Shown piece by piece: positions 1-7,860 of a stretch of DNA of 11,957 nt. The position numbers and the translations under genes were made by a program. The stretch's first letter is position 1. The number at the start of each line of letters is the position of its first letter. Source of the DNA: Acanthamoeba lenticulata. Its lineage: Eukaryota > Discosea > Longamoebia > Acanthamoebidae. Below the pieces are notes generated by a model, which saw only the letters and a program-made list of their open reading frames with translations, searched no databases and was not told the DNA's origin. The DNA lies in assembly GCA_002179805.1 (NCBI GenBank), contig NAVB01001593.1, positions 1 through 11,957 on the forward strand, given 5' to 3'.

Positions 1-1461
1 GCCGTGGCGGGCTCCTTGGTGGTCGGGTCCTTGACCAGCTCCACGCCCAGCATGAGGCCCTTGCCGCGCACCTCGCCGATGATCGGGTACCGCCTCTGGA
101 GCTCCTTGAGGCCGCGCATGAAGTAGGCGCCGTGCGAGATGGCCTTGTGCTGGATGCCCTCCTCGTCGATGACCTTGAGCACAGCCCGACCCATGGCGCA
201 CGACACCGGGTTGCCGCCGTAGGTGTTGAAGTGCACTCGCTGCTTGAGCGTCTCAGCGATCTCAGGCGTCGTCGCCACCGCCGCCAGAGGCGCGCCGTTG
301 CCGATGCCCTTGGCCATCGTCACTGCACGTGCGGCCACGGGATAAAGTGAGTGGCAGTTTCATTACCAAGTGTGGTTTGTTAGTAGGTATGACTGGTGTC
401 GCACCGATATCGGGAATGACGTTCTGCGTCTGGAAGCCCCAGTAGTGCGAACCCAGGCGAGCAAAGCCCGTCTACGTCGCGAACAATCGATGTGATGGTG
501 GCGGTTAGCGCACAGATCAACACAATCACTGGGGTGCAGCGAAGAGGCACGAGGCTGCGAGCTTCTTGCAAAAAGAACCGCACCTGAACCTCGTCGGCGA
601 TGCACACACCGCCAGCGTTGCGCACGTGCTTGTACACCTCCTTGAGGTAGCCATCAGGCAGCACCACGGTGCCGCCCACGCCCTGGATGGTCTCCGAGAT
701 CCACCCAGCAATGCGGCCTGTACGTTGAATCTCAGCAAGGCCGCACCGCCATCAAAAGGGCGTAAGGACGTACCAGAAGTGGAGGATTGAATGACATCGG
801 CCACATCGTTGGCATACTTATGAGCGACGTTGGGCTCGTCGGGGCCGTAGGGGCCGCGGAAGGTGTTGGGGCAGAGAGCGTGGTGGATGCCGAAGCCCTG
901 GGCCTGGTTGTACTTCCACGTGTGGAGGGCGGTGAGGCCCATCGTGTTCATGCTCATGCCGTGGTAGCCGTTTCGGAGGGCTACGAAGTCAAAGTTGTTG
1001 GTGTAGGCACGCGCCATGAGCATGGCCAGGTCGTTGGCCTCCGAGCCCGAGTTGACAAAGTAGACGACGCTGAGCTGGGTCGGCAGGCGCTCGGCGAGCT
1101 CCTTGGCAAATAGGGCCACCTCCGGGTTGTAGTAGATGGTGGTCGAGTGCTGCAGCTTCTTGAGCTGGGCGACGCCGGCCTCGGTCACTCGCGGGTGGCA
1201 GTGGCCCACGCTCACGGTGACAATGCCGCCGAAAAGGTCGAGGTAGCGCCGGCCCTTCTCGTCCCACATGTACTGCATCTTGCCCTCGACGACCATGATG
1301 GGCTTCTTGTAGAAGGCAAAGATGGCCGACGGCATATGCTGCGCACGTAGTGCCTTCACTTCTTCGAAGCTCGGGCCCGTGTAAGGCATGGGCTTAAAAT
1401 CAGTGGGCGGCAGCTCCAGCCGATTCGCCTTCGTGCTCAGTGCACGGCTCGCCACATTCAA
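1..1461 (-). CDS. AGXT2: AGXT2-type class III aminotransferase, 3' end cut by window edge
   Basis: PLP-dependent aminotransferase of the alanine-glyoxylate aminotransferase 2 family, which in animals is mitochondrial and moves amino groups from alanine and related donors to glyoxylate. Exons: 1461-774, 717-584, 471-405, 322-1 (continues past the edge); introns of 56, 112 and 82 nt, all GT-AG. About 403 residues are visible. Seen: substrate/PLP region with the SGSEAND motif, [14 protein letters not shown], the DEVQTGF PLP-aspartate motif (Asp271) and TMAKGIGNG with the Schiff-base lysine (Lys301), then NTYGGNP and [12 protein letters not shown]. The C-terminal 40-60 residues lie outside. The start at 1461 gives a short N-terminus with Arg/Lys and no acidic residue in its first 15 positions, compatible with mitochondrial import. 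A seven-codon upstream ATG reading frame lies just before it. The motif usually read as TGFGR is TGFAR here. The family call is firm; AGXT2 over other class III enzymes rests on the [11 protein letters not shown] to [10 protein letters not shown] stretch. Confidence 0.9.
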
Positions 1462-1750
1462 TCCAGTCGCACTACCATTATGAATTACAAAAAAACCAAT
1501 CGATTAGCCAATGCAATGCCCTCCGCCGGCACAATGAAGCCAAGTAAATAAGATTAACGTCAACATTTAATTAGTTCAAGTAACAGCAAACAACAGTACC
1601 CAAGCTGGCTCGCGTTGGGAGTCACTCGAAGGGGCAAACCGCGGCGAAGGGAAGAGCGCATTTTGGCTGTTGATCACGCGTGACGCTTTCAAGAACTAAG
1701 AAAAGCAAAAAATGGTCGCATAAAGGCCCTTTCATTTCCGCCAGCCCGCT
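1462..1750. other. Intergenic: hydrolase 3' region and aminotransferase promoter
   Basis: A 289 bp gap between two minus-strand genes. It is clearly more A/T-rich than the flanking exons (for example around 1540-1600). It must carry the 3' end of the hydrolase transcript and the promoter of the aminotransferase. I see no AATAAA signal in the minus-strand sense and no conserved coding potential on either strand. Confidence 0.5.
1496..1512. promoter_or_regulatory. Pair of CCAAT boxes upstream of the aminotransferase gene
   Basis: Two CCAAT pentamers on the plus strand (1496-1500 and 1508-1512), i.e. ATTGG when read along the aminotransferase gene, lie 35-51 bp upstream of its start codon. CCAAT boxes are NF-Y sites in many eukaryotes and work in either orientation. 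The spacing of 12 bp, about one helical turn, is suggestive, but a five-base motif is common by chance. Confidence 0.25.
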
Positions 1751-3138
1751 TCACAGCTTGCTGATACTCTCTTCGGACGAGTCATCTTTCTGTTTGGGTT
1801 GTCCGTGCCGCTGGTGCCGCTGGCGTTCATGCACTTCAGGCTCTGCTGGCTGCTGCTGCCGCTCGTCGGCCAGCCGAGCCTGCAGCCACGCCATGCAGAT
1901 ATCGGCGAGGACGTCCTCGTCGTCGAACCAGAAGTGGTCCATTCCGTGCACGACGGCTGTCGTTTGCAGTCGGGTCTTGAAGTACTCGATCGTGTAGTGC
2001 TGGTGTGCCCGAGAGACGTTCTTCTTTCGCTTCGTGAAGTCCTCCTCCTCTGCCAAACCCAGCAAGGACAATGCTTTCACACTGTGTGCCCGATCAGACA
2101 GCCGCTCCAAGTTTTGGTTTTGCGTAGCCACATAGTATCATGAGGTCAACAGGCGTACCTCTGCTTGAACTTGGAGACGGACGTGAAGTTATCCTCGGTG
2201 CCGGTCACCCAGAGGCAGGGCTTTTCCGTCTTGGCCATGTTGAGGAGATGACCCAGCAATATCCAAGTCAACACCCCAAACGGATACGATACCGCCACGA
2301 AGCCCTATCGATGATGACCGCAGATGGCGACGAATCAGCACAACACGCGCATCATACATCGACCGCTCACCAGATGCCGATGCGCACCTTGATTATATCC
2401 ACATCATTTACAACAGAGCAGCCGATGGCCGAGCCATAGGAGTACCCGACTAGGTACACGGCCTCCACGCCACACTCGGACTGCAAATATCTACACACGG
2501 CCACCACGTCCTCCCTCTCTCCGCTCCCTGTTGGCGTATTCGTAAGTGCTTTGGTCTGGGGCAGTTGCTGCATGAGACAGCATGCGAGTAGGAAGGCGCA
2601 CCTCTCCAGGTCTTACTGCCAGTGGAGCGACCGGTGCCCCTAAAGTTGAAGCGAACAACGCAGAAGCCCTCTGTTGCGAACCTGTACATGCAATAGGAAC
2701 CATGAAAACGCGCGCTTGTGGACAGACCAAGGGGAGGAAGGAACAAAGTCTAACGAACCGCTTGAAGAGGGCCACAACCACGTTGTTGTGCATGTTTCCG
2801 CCCAACATCGGATGGGGGTGTGTGATCACGATGCCAACCTTTGCCCGTGGGATCTCGCCACCACGCGCACTCTCGCTCTCAAGGTACCCCTCTGACTCAG
2901 CCTCGCTGGAGCTCGAGGCGGCTGTGTGCCTGGTAGGTGCAGGTCGCGGCCTGGCGAGCGTGGCCTCAAGATGAACCTGATCCGACACATCAATTGTGAT
3001 AGGCCGTTTCACCACAGGCTCCTGCTCAAGACCTTCCCAGTCCATCCCTGCAGCTCTTTCGGAAAGATTTGATGAGAGGCCTCTCAGGAGGAGCCTGCGG
3101 AAAGACCTTATTTTCTTTTCTGTTTTTCTCGGAGCCAT
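1751..3138 (-). CDS. Alpha/beta hydrolase (COG2945-like) with C-terminal SKL peroxisomal signal
   Basis: Predicted serine hydrolase of the alpha/beta fold; substrate unknown. Exons: 3138-2759, 2681-2602, 2527-2388, 2304-2159, 2081-1751; introns of 77, 74, 83 and 77 nt, GT-AG, phases consistent, giving 358 aa. Seen: THPHPMLGGN at about 106-115, FNFRGTGRS at 138-146, GEREDV at 156-161, nucleophile elbow GYSYG with Ser183, VSYPFG, GTEDNF with candidate acid Asp238, and HGMDHFW with candidate catalytic His298. The order HPHP - NFRGxGxS - GEREDV - GYSxG matches small bacterial and plant COG2945-type hydrolases. The protein ends Ser-Lys-Leu-stop, a textbook PTS1, after a polar Q/E/H/K-rich tail. 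Residues 1-31 are basic and may be a targeting peptide or may be untranslated (next Met at 32, base 3045). The exon 4/5 junction is the least certain; it leaves an unusually long basic insertion before the histidine. Confidence 0.85.
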
Positions 3139-3168
3139 GACAGAGAAAATTGCCGACAACAGTGCGGC

Positions 3169-4943
3169 TCAGACCTTGCACTCGTCGATGGCCTGGGCGA
3201 GCAGAGAGACGAAGCGTTGCACGTCGGAGAACGAGTTGTAGAGTGGCGCCGGTGCGATTCGAATGACGTCGGGCTTCCTCACGTCTACGATAACGCCCTT
3301 CTGAGCGAGCTTCTCGAAGACGCGGTCCACAGGCACGGAGAACTTGACCGAGAGCTGGCAGCCTCGCTGCGCCACGTCCTGCACAAGCGGTCACGATCCT
3401 GCGCTGGAATTGAAAGAATCATAAGCTTTGGCGGGATGTACCTTTGGAGTAAAGATGTTAATGTCCTGTGCGAGCTTGGCCAGGAGGAGCGTCTCCAGGT
3501 AGGCCGTCAACAGGACAGACTTGGCGCGTAGCTTCTCCATGCCCCCAGCCTCCTCGAAGATCTCGAGGCTGGCAAAGAGCGCAGCGCACTGCAGCACCGG
3601 CGGGTTCGACAGGCGGAATCCGAACGCACCCGGCTATACGCGAGTAGCAAGTTAATCGACGAATCAGTCAGTGAGTCCGTGTTCACGTGCGGCGAAGTTG
3701 CGTACCTCCGGATCAAACGGCTGGTTCATGTCGAACCGGCTCTTGATGGTGTGCCCCCACCATCCGCCGAACCGGTGCAGGTCTTTGCGGTGCGCGTGCT
3801 TCTCGTGCACAAACACCCCGGCGATGCCACCGGGCCTGAACAAGACACACGAGCACACAACGTCAACGCGCTGAAGTTGGGAATGGGATGGGGAGGGGGG
3901 CGTGCGGCTGGCGCGTACCCTGAGTTCAGGTACTTGTAGCTGCACCAGCAGGCCCAGTCGACGCCCCAGTCGTGTAGCTTGAGGACGACATTACCCACAG
4001 CATGTGCGAGGTCCCAGCCCACGATGCAGCCCTTGGCGTGGCCCGCCGCGGTGATCTTCTCGATCTCGAAGAACTGGCCCGTGTAGTACTGGACGCCGCT
4101 GAGGAGTACCAGGGCGATGCTGTCGCCCTCCCGCTCGATGGTGGCGAGGATGTCCTCTGTGCGGAGCGTGGTCTCTCCCTCGCGCGGATAGAGCTGGATG
4201 AGGGACGTGCTCGGATCGAAGCCGTGGAACTTGATCTGCGTCTCCACAGCGTACTGCAATGTATTGGGCAGACAGGGGCACATGAGCACACAGGACAGCC
4301 AGTTGAGTTGCCTCTGGCGCCAAGATAAGGGACTTACCCAGTCGGACGGGAAGGAGCGGCCTTCGATCAGGATCTTGTGGCGCTGGGGCGTGGGACGGTA
4401 GAAAGGCACCATCATGAGGTGGAGGTTGACCGTAAGGCCGTTCATGATGGCCACTTCCAGTGGCAGCGCGCCCACCAGCTTTGCCGCTCGCGCGTGCACA
4501 TTCTCGTCGGTGGTCAGCCACGGCTCCACCTTCTTGTCGCCGGCGCCCGCGAGCGGAGAGTGGAGGAAGTGACCCTCGACGCCACGCTTGTGCCACTCAT
4601 CGAGCTCGTAGAGCACATACTCGCGCGTGCTAACGGGCTGCAGGCCCAGCGAGTTGCCGCAGAAGTAGAGGGCGGGCCCGGAGGCCGGGTCGTCGGCGTG
4701 CGCCAGCGGGAAGAGGAAGCGGGAGCGCATGCCGGCCAGCTCGTCCCTGCGATCTAGTTCCGCAGCCAGAGCGGGGTCGTCAAGCTGGTGGCCAACCTGA
4801 GATGCCACGGCTTGCAGCGCCGCGTGCGGATCAACCTCGACATTCACCTGCGTCTGCTCCTGCCTGACCGCTTCTGTTGACTCGCCCCACGTCTTCGTGA
4901 GCAAAATGAAGCAAAATCGATCACAAGGATTCAACGCACCCAT
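3169..4943 (-). CDS. KYNU: Kynureninase
   Basis: PLP enzyme that cleaves 3-hydroxykynurenine (or kynurenine) to 3-hydroxyanthranilate (or anthranilate) plus alanine, in tryptophan degradation and de novo NAD synthesis; cytosolic in animals. Exons: 4943-4338, 4253-3919, 3835-3706, 3633-3442, 3378-3169; introns of 84, 83, 72 and 63 nt, GT-AG. Product 490 aa against about 465 in mammals. Seen: [11 protein letters not shown] near the N-terminal third, [44 protein letters not shown] with PLP-contacting Asp283, and [10 protein letters not shown] with Schiff-base Lys309, followed by [14 protein letters not shown] and the C-terminal [11 protein letters not shown]. The start at 4943 gives about 45 residues before the conserved core; part of this (residues 8-16, CDRFCFILL) looks unlike kynureninase N-termini, so a different start is possible. 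Divergent from the cysteine-rich gene, tandem with the hydrolase. Confidence 0.96.
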
Positions 4944-5103
4944 CGTTGTCCTGCTGTGTTTGTATTTTTGTTTGGGGTTTTTCATGAGGCTGAGGCTTGG
5001 TTGAGAAAAGGCCGAAGAAAACAAAAATGAGGAATTAATATGAGGGAGCATGTCAGGTGTTGTCTGGTGGTGTGTTTTTGTTTTCTCTTGACGGCGAGAG
5101 AAG
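4944..5103. promoter_or_regulatory. Shared divergent promoter region
   Basis: Only 160 bp separate the start codons of kynureninase (minus) and the secreted cysteine-rich gene (plus). Both promoters must lie here or overlap the coding ends. The stretch is T/A-rich with runs such as TTTTTGTTT and AAACAAAAATGAG in plus-strand sense. I see no clear TATA box. Confidence 0.5.
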
Positions 5104-5593
5104 ATGAGCACTTATGCAGTTTCTTCACTCTGGGCGACCGTCGCGGTTGCTTGCATTGTTTTAGTAGTATTCCCACGCTTCACTTTGAGTTCTCAATGCT
5201 CGGAATCGTCCGGCGCCGCTTGCACCGAGCAATTTGAGTCATGCGAGGCGCCCTACCAACTGAACACCAGTACCAACCTCTCCTTTTTCCTCTTGGCTAA
5301 GAGTAATGGAGCTGATTCGTGCTGTCTTTTGGCCAGCCACGAACGGAAGCATTTGTGACTGCTACCCGCCATACAAGAGCTGCTTAATCTCAGCTGGCTG
5401 CGCAGATCCGGAAACGAGAGAGCTTTACTTGTCAGAGTGCGACTCTGCGACGTGCTCTTGTCAATGGAGTGCTGCCGGCGTGCCTCGCCAGAACTGGCTC
5501 CAAGTGACTGCTGCAGTCACCACCTACCTGGCGTCCTACTTGGCGGTGGTGGACGTTGTTCCTCCTCTCTCCTTCCTTACTTCTCCTTCTTAA
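5104..5593 (+). CDS. Small secreted cysteine-rich protein, unknown family
   Basis: Not recognised. The start at 5104 opens with a typical signal peptide (hydrophobic core about residues 9-23, WATVAVACIVLVVF, cut likely near residue 30). A frame change near 5300 is resolved by one intron. I favour 5270-5336 (67 nt, GTACCA...CCAG), giving 140 aa; an alternative donor at 5303 gives a 34-nt intron and 151 aa in the same frame. The mature part then has 10 cysteines in either model, an even number fit for disulfides, including CDCYPPYKSC, AGC and CSCQW. There are candidate N-glycosylation sites (NTT, NGS) at the junction. The last ~30 residues are hydrophobic (VTAAVTTYLASYLAVVDVVPP) and could be a GPI-anchor signal or a membrane anchor. 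Likely extracellular or cell-surface; the shared orientation with the lyase downstream is the only functional hint. Confidence 0.6.
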
Positions 5594-5723
5594 GTTGTAC
5601 ACTTGCTCGACGTGCTTCGTCATTTAGCCTGTTTTGCAGTGCCAGCCGGCCTTTCGAGCGTCGGACGCCGCAGATGACAAAAAAATTGCCTTTTTTACTG
5701 TTCCGGAGCTTGTTCGGTGTGCC

Positions 5724-5740
5724 AAAAAAAAAAAAAAAAA
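5724..5740 (+). repeat. Homopolymer A17
   Basis: An uninterrupted run of 17 A about 95 bp before the lyase start codon. Poly(dA:dT) tracts exclude nucleosomes and are common promoter elements in compact eukaryotic genomes; here it could also be a simple slippage tract. Confidence 0.9.
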
Positions 5741-5808
5741 CCACCGTCACAGGTTTTTTGGCCTTCTTGTCCTTTGTTGTTCTGTCGTGCCAACAGCAGC
5801 CGGCTCTC

Positions 5809-5825
5809 GAGAGAGAGAGAGAGAG
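5809..5825 (+). repeat. GA dinucleotide repeat abutting the lyase start
   Basis: Eight and a half GA units end 8 bp before the ATG at 5834, so the repeat should be in the 5' leader. Whether it acts as a GAGA-type site or is only a microsatellite cannot be told from sequence. Confidence 0.9.
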
Positions 5826-5833
5826 GGGCCACC

Positions 5834-7750
5834 ATGTGGGCCGGGCTGGTGCTCTTGGTCATCACGCTCCTCGCAGCACCGGCCTTGCTGGCTCTTTTCA
5901 CAATGCAATTCTACTCGGTACCTATGCCTGCACCTACCCTCCCAGAGAGGCTCCACGACCGTGCACTGGTGGCGGTCTACACGTCAGAAGGAGTGTTCCT
6001 AAGCTGGCGCCTGCTGCCTGAAGACCGTCCCGCCATCTCGTTCCACTTGCGCCGTGACTCGCACCTCGTGGCAGCCACCGCCCAAACCAATTACCTCGAC
6101 CGGGAGGGAACAAGCAACTCCACATACACCGTTACAGCGGTTGTTCGTGGGCATGAGCTGCCAGCCTCGCTCGCGGTATCAGTGTTGACTGAGGGCTTTT
6201 TGACTCTGCCGCTGCAAAAGCCGCCGGCCGGTGAGAGCCCCAACGGAGAAGTCTACACCTACCAGGCCGACGACGCGAGCCTTGGCGACCTAGATGGCGA
6301 TGGAGTGTACGAGATCGTGGTCAAGTGGGAGCCAACCAACAGGAAAGACAATTCCCAGGACGGCTTCACGGGTCTCACCTACCTGGATGGCTACCGCCTG
6401 AACGGCACTCTTCTGTGGCGCATCAGCCTGGGCGTCAACGTCCGCGCGGGACCACACTACACACAATTCATGGTGTTCGATTTGGACGGCGACAACCGCG
6501 CAGAGGTGGCTCTCCGGACCGCCGATGGCACGACTGACGGCCTCGGCCAGGTCATTGGCGACCCGACCGCCGACCATCGAGAGCAGCAGGGCCGGATCTT
6601 GAAAGGACCAGAGTACGGTCCACCTCCTTTATCTGCCTCACTGGCGCAAGTGCTTTTGACCAAATGTCTCGGGCGGGTGGGGTGTAGGTTCCTGACCATC
6701 TTTTCGGGCCTGACTGGAGAGGCTTTGGTCACTGTGGACTTTTTGCCTCGGCGCGGTGAAGTGACCGAGTGGGGCGACACAAACGGGAATCGAGCGGATC
6801 GATTTCTAGCAGCCATCGCCTACCTCGACGGCCAACGCCCGAGCCTCATCACTGCTCGCGGCTACTACACCAAGGCTCTTGTCGTGGCGTGGGACTTTCG
6901 CGACGGGCAGCTCGTCCGTCGCTGGGAGTTCAACTCGCGCGCTTACAGCGGCTGCGAAAGAAAGGGCAACCACAACCTCAACGTGGCCGACGTAGACATG
7001 GACGGCAAGGACGAGATCGTGTACGGGGCGATGGTCATCGATGACGACGGGAGGTCTCTCTTCTGCACGGGCTGGGGACACGGTGACTCGCTTCACACAG
7101 CCAAGCTGGACCCGTCCCTGCCGGGTCTTCAAACGTGCCAGGACCACGAGCACAGCAACATCTCGTTTACGTGCCGCGACGCGGGCACGGGCAGGCTTCT
7201 GTGGTCTCTCGCCTCGGTTGATGACTCGGGGAGGAGCATGGTGGCCGACGTTGACCCGCGGTATCCCGGCCAGGAGGTGTGGGTGCGCTACATTCCGGGT
7301 CTCTACACCGCCTACGGGCGTAAGATCACCGAGAACGCACCCGCGACCTACACCTTCAGCATCTGGTGGGACGGCGACCTGCTACGCGAGCAGCTCAACA
7401 GCACAAGCATCTACAAGTGGGACTACGAGCGCGAGCAGGACGTGCTCCTCCTGACGGCCGCCGAGTGCGCCACCAACACCCAGAAGGCCACGCCGAGCCT
7501 GCAGGCCGACTTCCTGGGCGACTGGCGCGAGGAGGTCGTCTGGCGTAACCGGGACAGCACGGCCTTCCACATCTACACGACGACCCACCCGACCGCGCAC
7601 CGCCTCCCGACCCTCATGAGCGACCACAACTACCGCCTCGCCATCGCCTGGCAGAACGTCGGCTACAACCAGGTGCCTCACCTGAGCTACTTCCTGGGCC
7701 ACAACATGCAGCCGCTCATCAGGCCTGGTACAAAGCTTTCGGAGCGATGA
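5834..7750 (+). CDS. Secreted rhamnogalacturonan lyase, polysaccharide lyase family 11
   Basis: Cleaves the rhamnogalacturonan I backbone of plant pectin by beta-elimination; PL11 enzymes are calcium-dependent beta-propellers, best known from bacteria (Bacillus YesW/YesX). Exons 5834-6612 and 6688-7750 give 613 aa, close to the usual ~600. The start has a strong context (GCCACCATG) and begins a hydrophobic signal peptide or signal anchor (about residues 2-24). Seen in order: AVYTSEGVFLSWRLL, SLGDLDGDGVYEIVVKWEP, KDNSQDGFTG, YLDGYRLNGTLLWRI, RAGPHYTQFMVFDLDGDNRAEV, KTADGT-like RTADGTTDG, GDTNGNRADRFLAAIAYLDG, ARGYYTK, GNHNLNVADVDMDGKDEIVYG, GHGDSLH, DVDPRYPGQEVW, IWWDGDLLRE, LQADFLGDWREEVVWR, RLAIAWQNVGYNQVPH. 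Repeated D-x-D-G-D loops are the likely calcium sites. The only intron is at 6613-6687. GC content is like the neighbours', so any transfer is old. Confidence 0.95.
   Translation: MWAGLVLLVITLLAAPALLALFTMQFYSVPMPAPTLPERLHDRALVAVYTSEGVFLSWRLLPEDRPAISFHLRRDSHLVAATAQTNYLDREGTSNSTYTVTAVVRGHELPASLAVSVLTEGFLTLPLQKPPAGESPNGEVYTYQADDASLGDLDGDGVYEIVVKWEPTNRKDNSQDGFTGLTYLDGYRLNGTLLWRISLGVNVRAGPHYTQFMVFDLDGDNRAEVALRTADGTTDGLGQVIGDPTADHREQQGRILKGPEYGPPPLSASLAQVLLTKCLGRVGCRFLTIFSGLTGEALVTVDFLPRRGEVTEWGDTNGNRADRFLAAIAYLDGQRPSLITARGYYTKALVVAWDFRDGQLVRRWEFNSRAYSGCERKGNHNLNVADVDMDGKDEIVYGAMVIDDDGRSLFCTGWGHGDSLHTAKLDPSLPGLQTCQDHEHSNISFTCRDAGTGRLLWSLASVDDSGRSMVADVDPRYPGQEVWVRYIPGLYTAYGRKITENAPATYTFSIWWDGDLLREQLNSTSIYKWDYEREQDVLLLTAAECATNTQKATPSLQADFLGDWREEVVWRNRDSTAFHIYTTTHPTAHRLPTLMSDHNYRLAIAWQNVGYNQVPHLSYFLGHNMQPLIRPGTKLSER
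6613..6687 (+). other. In-frame, stop-free 75-nt intron in the lyase gene
   Basis: The continuous frame would insert 25 residues (GPPPLSAS...GRVGCRF) between GPE and LTIFSG, where PL11 proteins read straight through as GPEYLTVFNG. A GTACGG donor at 6613 and a TGTAG acceptor ending at 6687 remove exactly this insert and restore GPE-FLTIFSG. Length and donor sequence match the other introns in the window. Confidence 0.88.
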
Positions 7751-7753
7751 CAC

Positions 7754-7809
7754 ATGAGAGAAAGAAGAAGGAGAAGAGTGTAAAGAGACAGAGAGAGAGA
7801 GGGAGAGAT
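7754..7809 (+). repeat. Purine-rich GA tract between convergent genes
   Basis: A stretch made almost only of A and G, ending in a GAGAGAGAGA run, fills half of the 110 bp between the lyase stop (7750) and the dehydrogenase stop (7861). Both transcripts must end in this gap. The strong strand asymmetry may mark a termination or 3' end region. Confidence 0.7.
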
Positions 7810-7860
7810 GGGTGTTATCCAGCTTCATCTTGCCACTTGTGGGGGAAAGAAAAGTGGGAC

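Larger units (their letters stand above)
5594..5833. other. Intergenic with A17 tract, before the lyase gene
   Basis: A 240 bp gap holding the 3' end of the cysteine-rich gene and the promoter and leader of the lyase. It contains a pure A17 run and a GA repeat listed separately. The lyase reading frame stays open through this stretch back to 5717, but that part has low complexity and no signal peptide, so I take it as untranslated. Confidence 0.5.

Noticed and set aside
1751..3138. Hydrolase as kynurenine formamidase, which would complete a pathway cluster
   Set aside because: Formamidase carries an HGGxW oxyanion motif; this protein has HPHPMLGGN and GEREDV motifs of a different hydrolase branch.
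5303..5336. 34-nt intron in the cysteine-rich gene
   Set aside because: Keeps frame and has GT-AG ends but is far shorter than any other intron here; the 67-nt option (5270-5336) uses the same acceptor and fits better. Kept only as an alternative.
5724..5740. A17 run as the poly(A) tail of a retrocopy
   Set aside because: The run is upstream of the lyase, the genes on both sides contain introns, and no target-site duplication is visible.
5717..5833. Upstream extension of the lyase frame to 5717
   Set aside because: It would put poly-Lys from the A17 tract before the signal peptide; the ATG at 5834 has a strong context and starts the hydrophobic leader.
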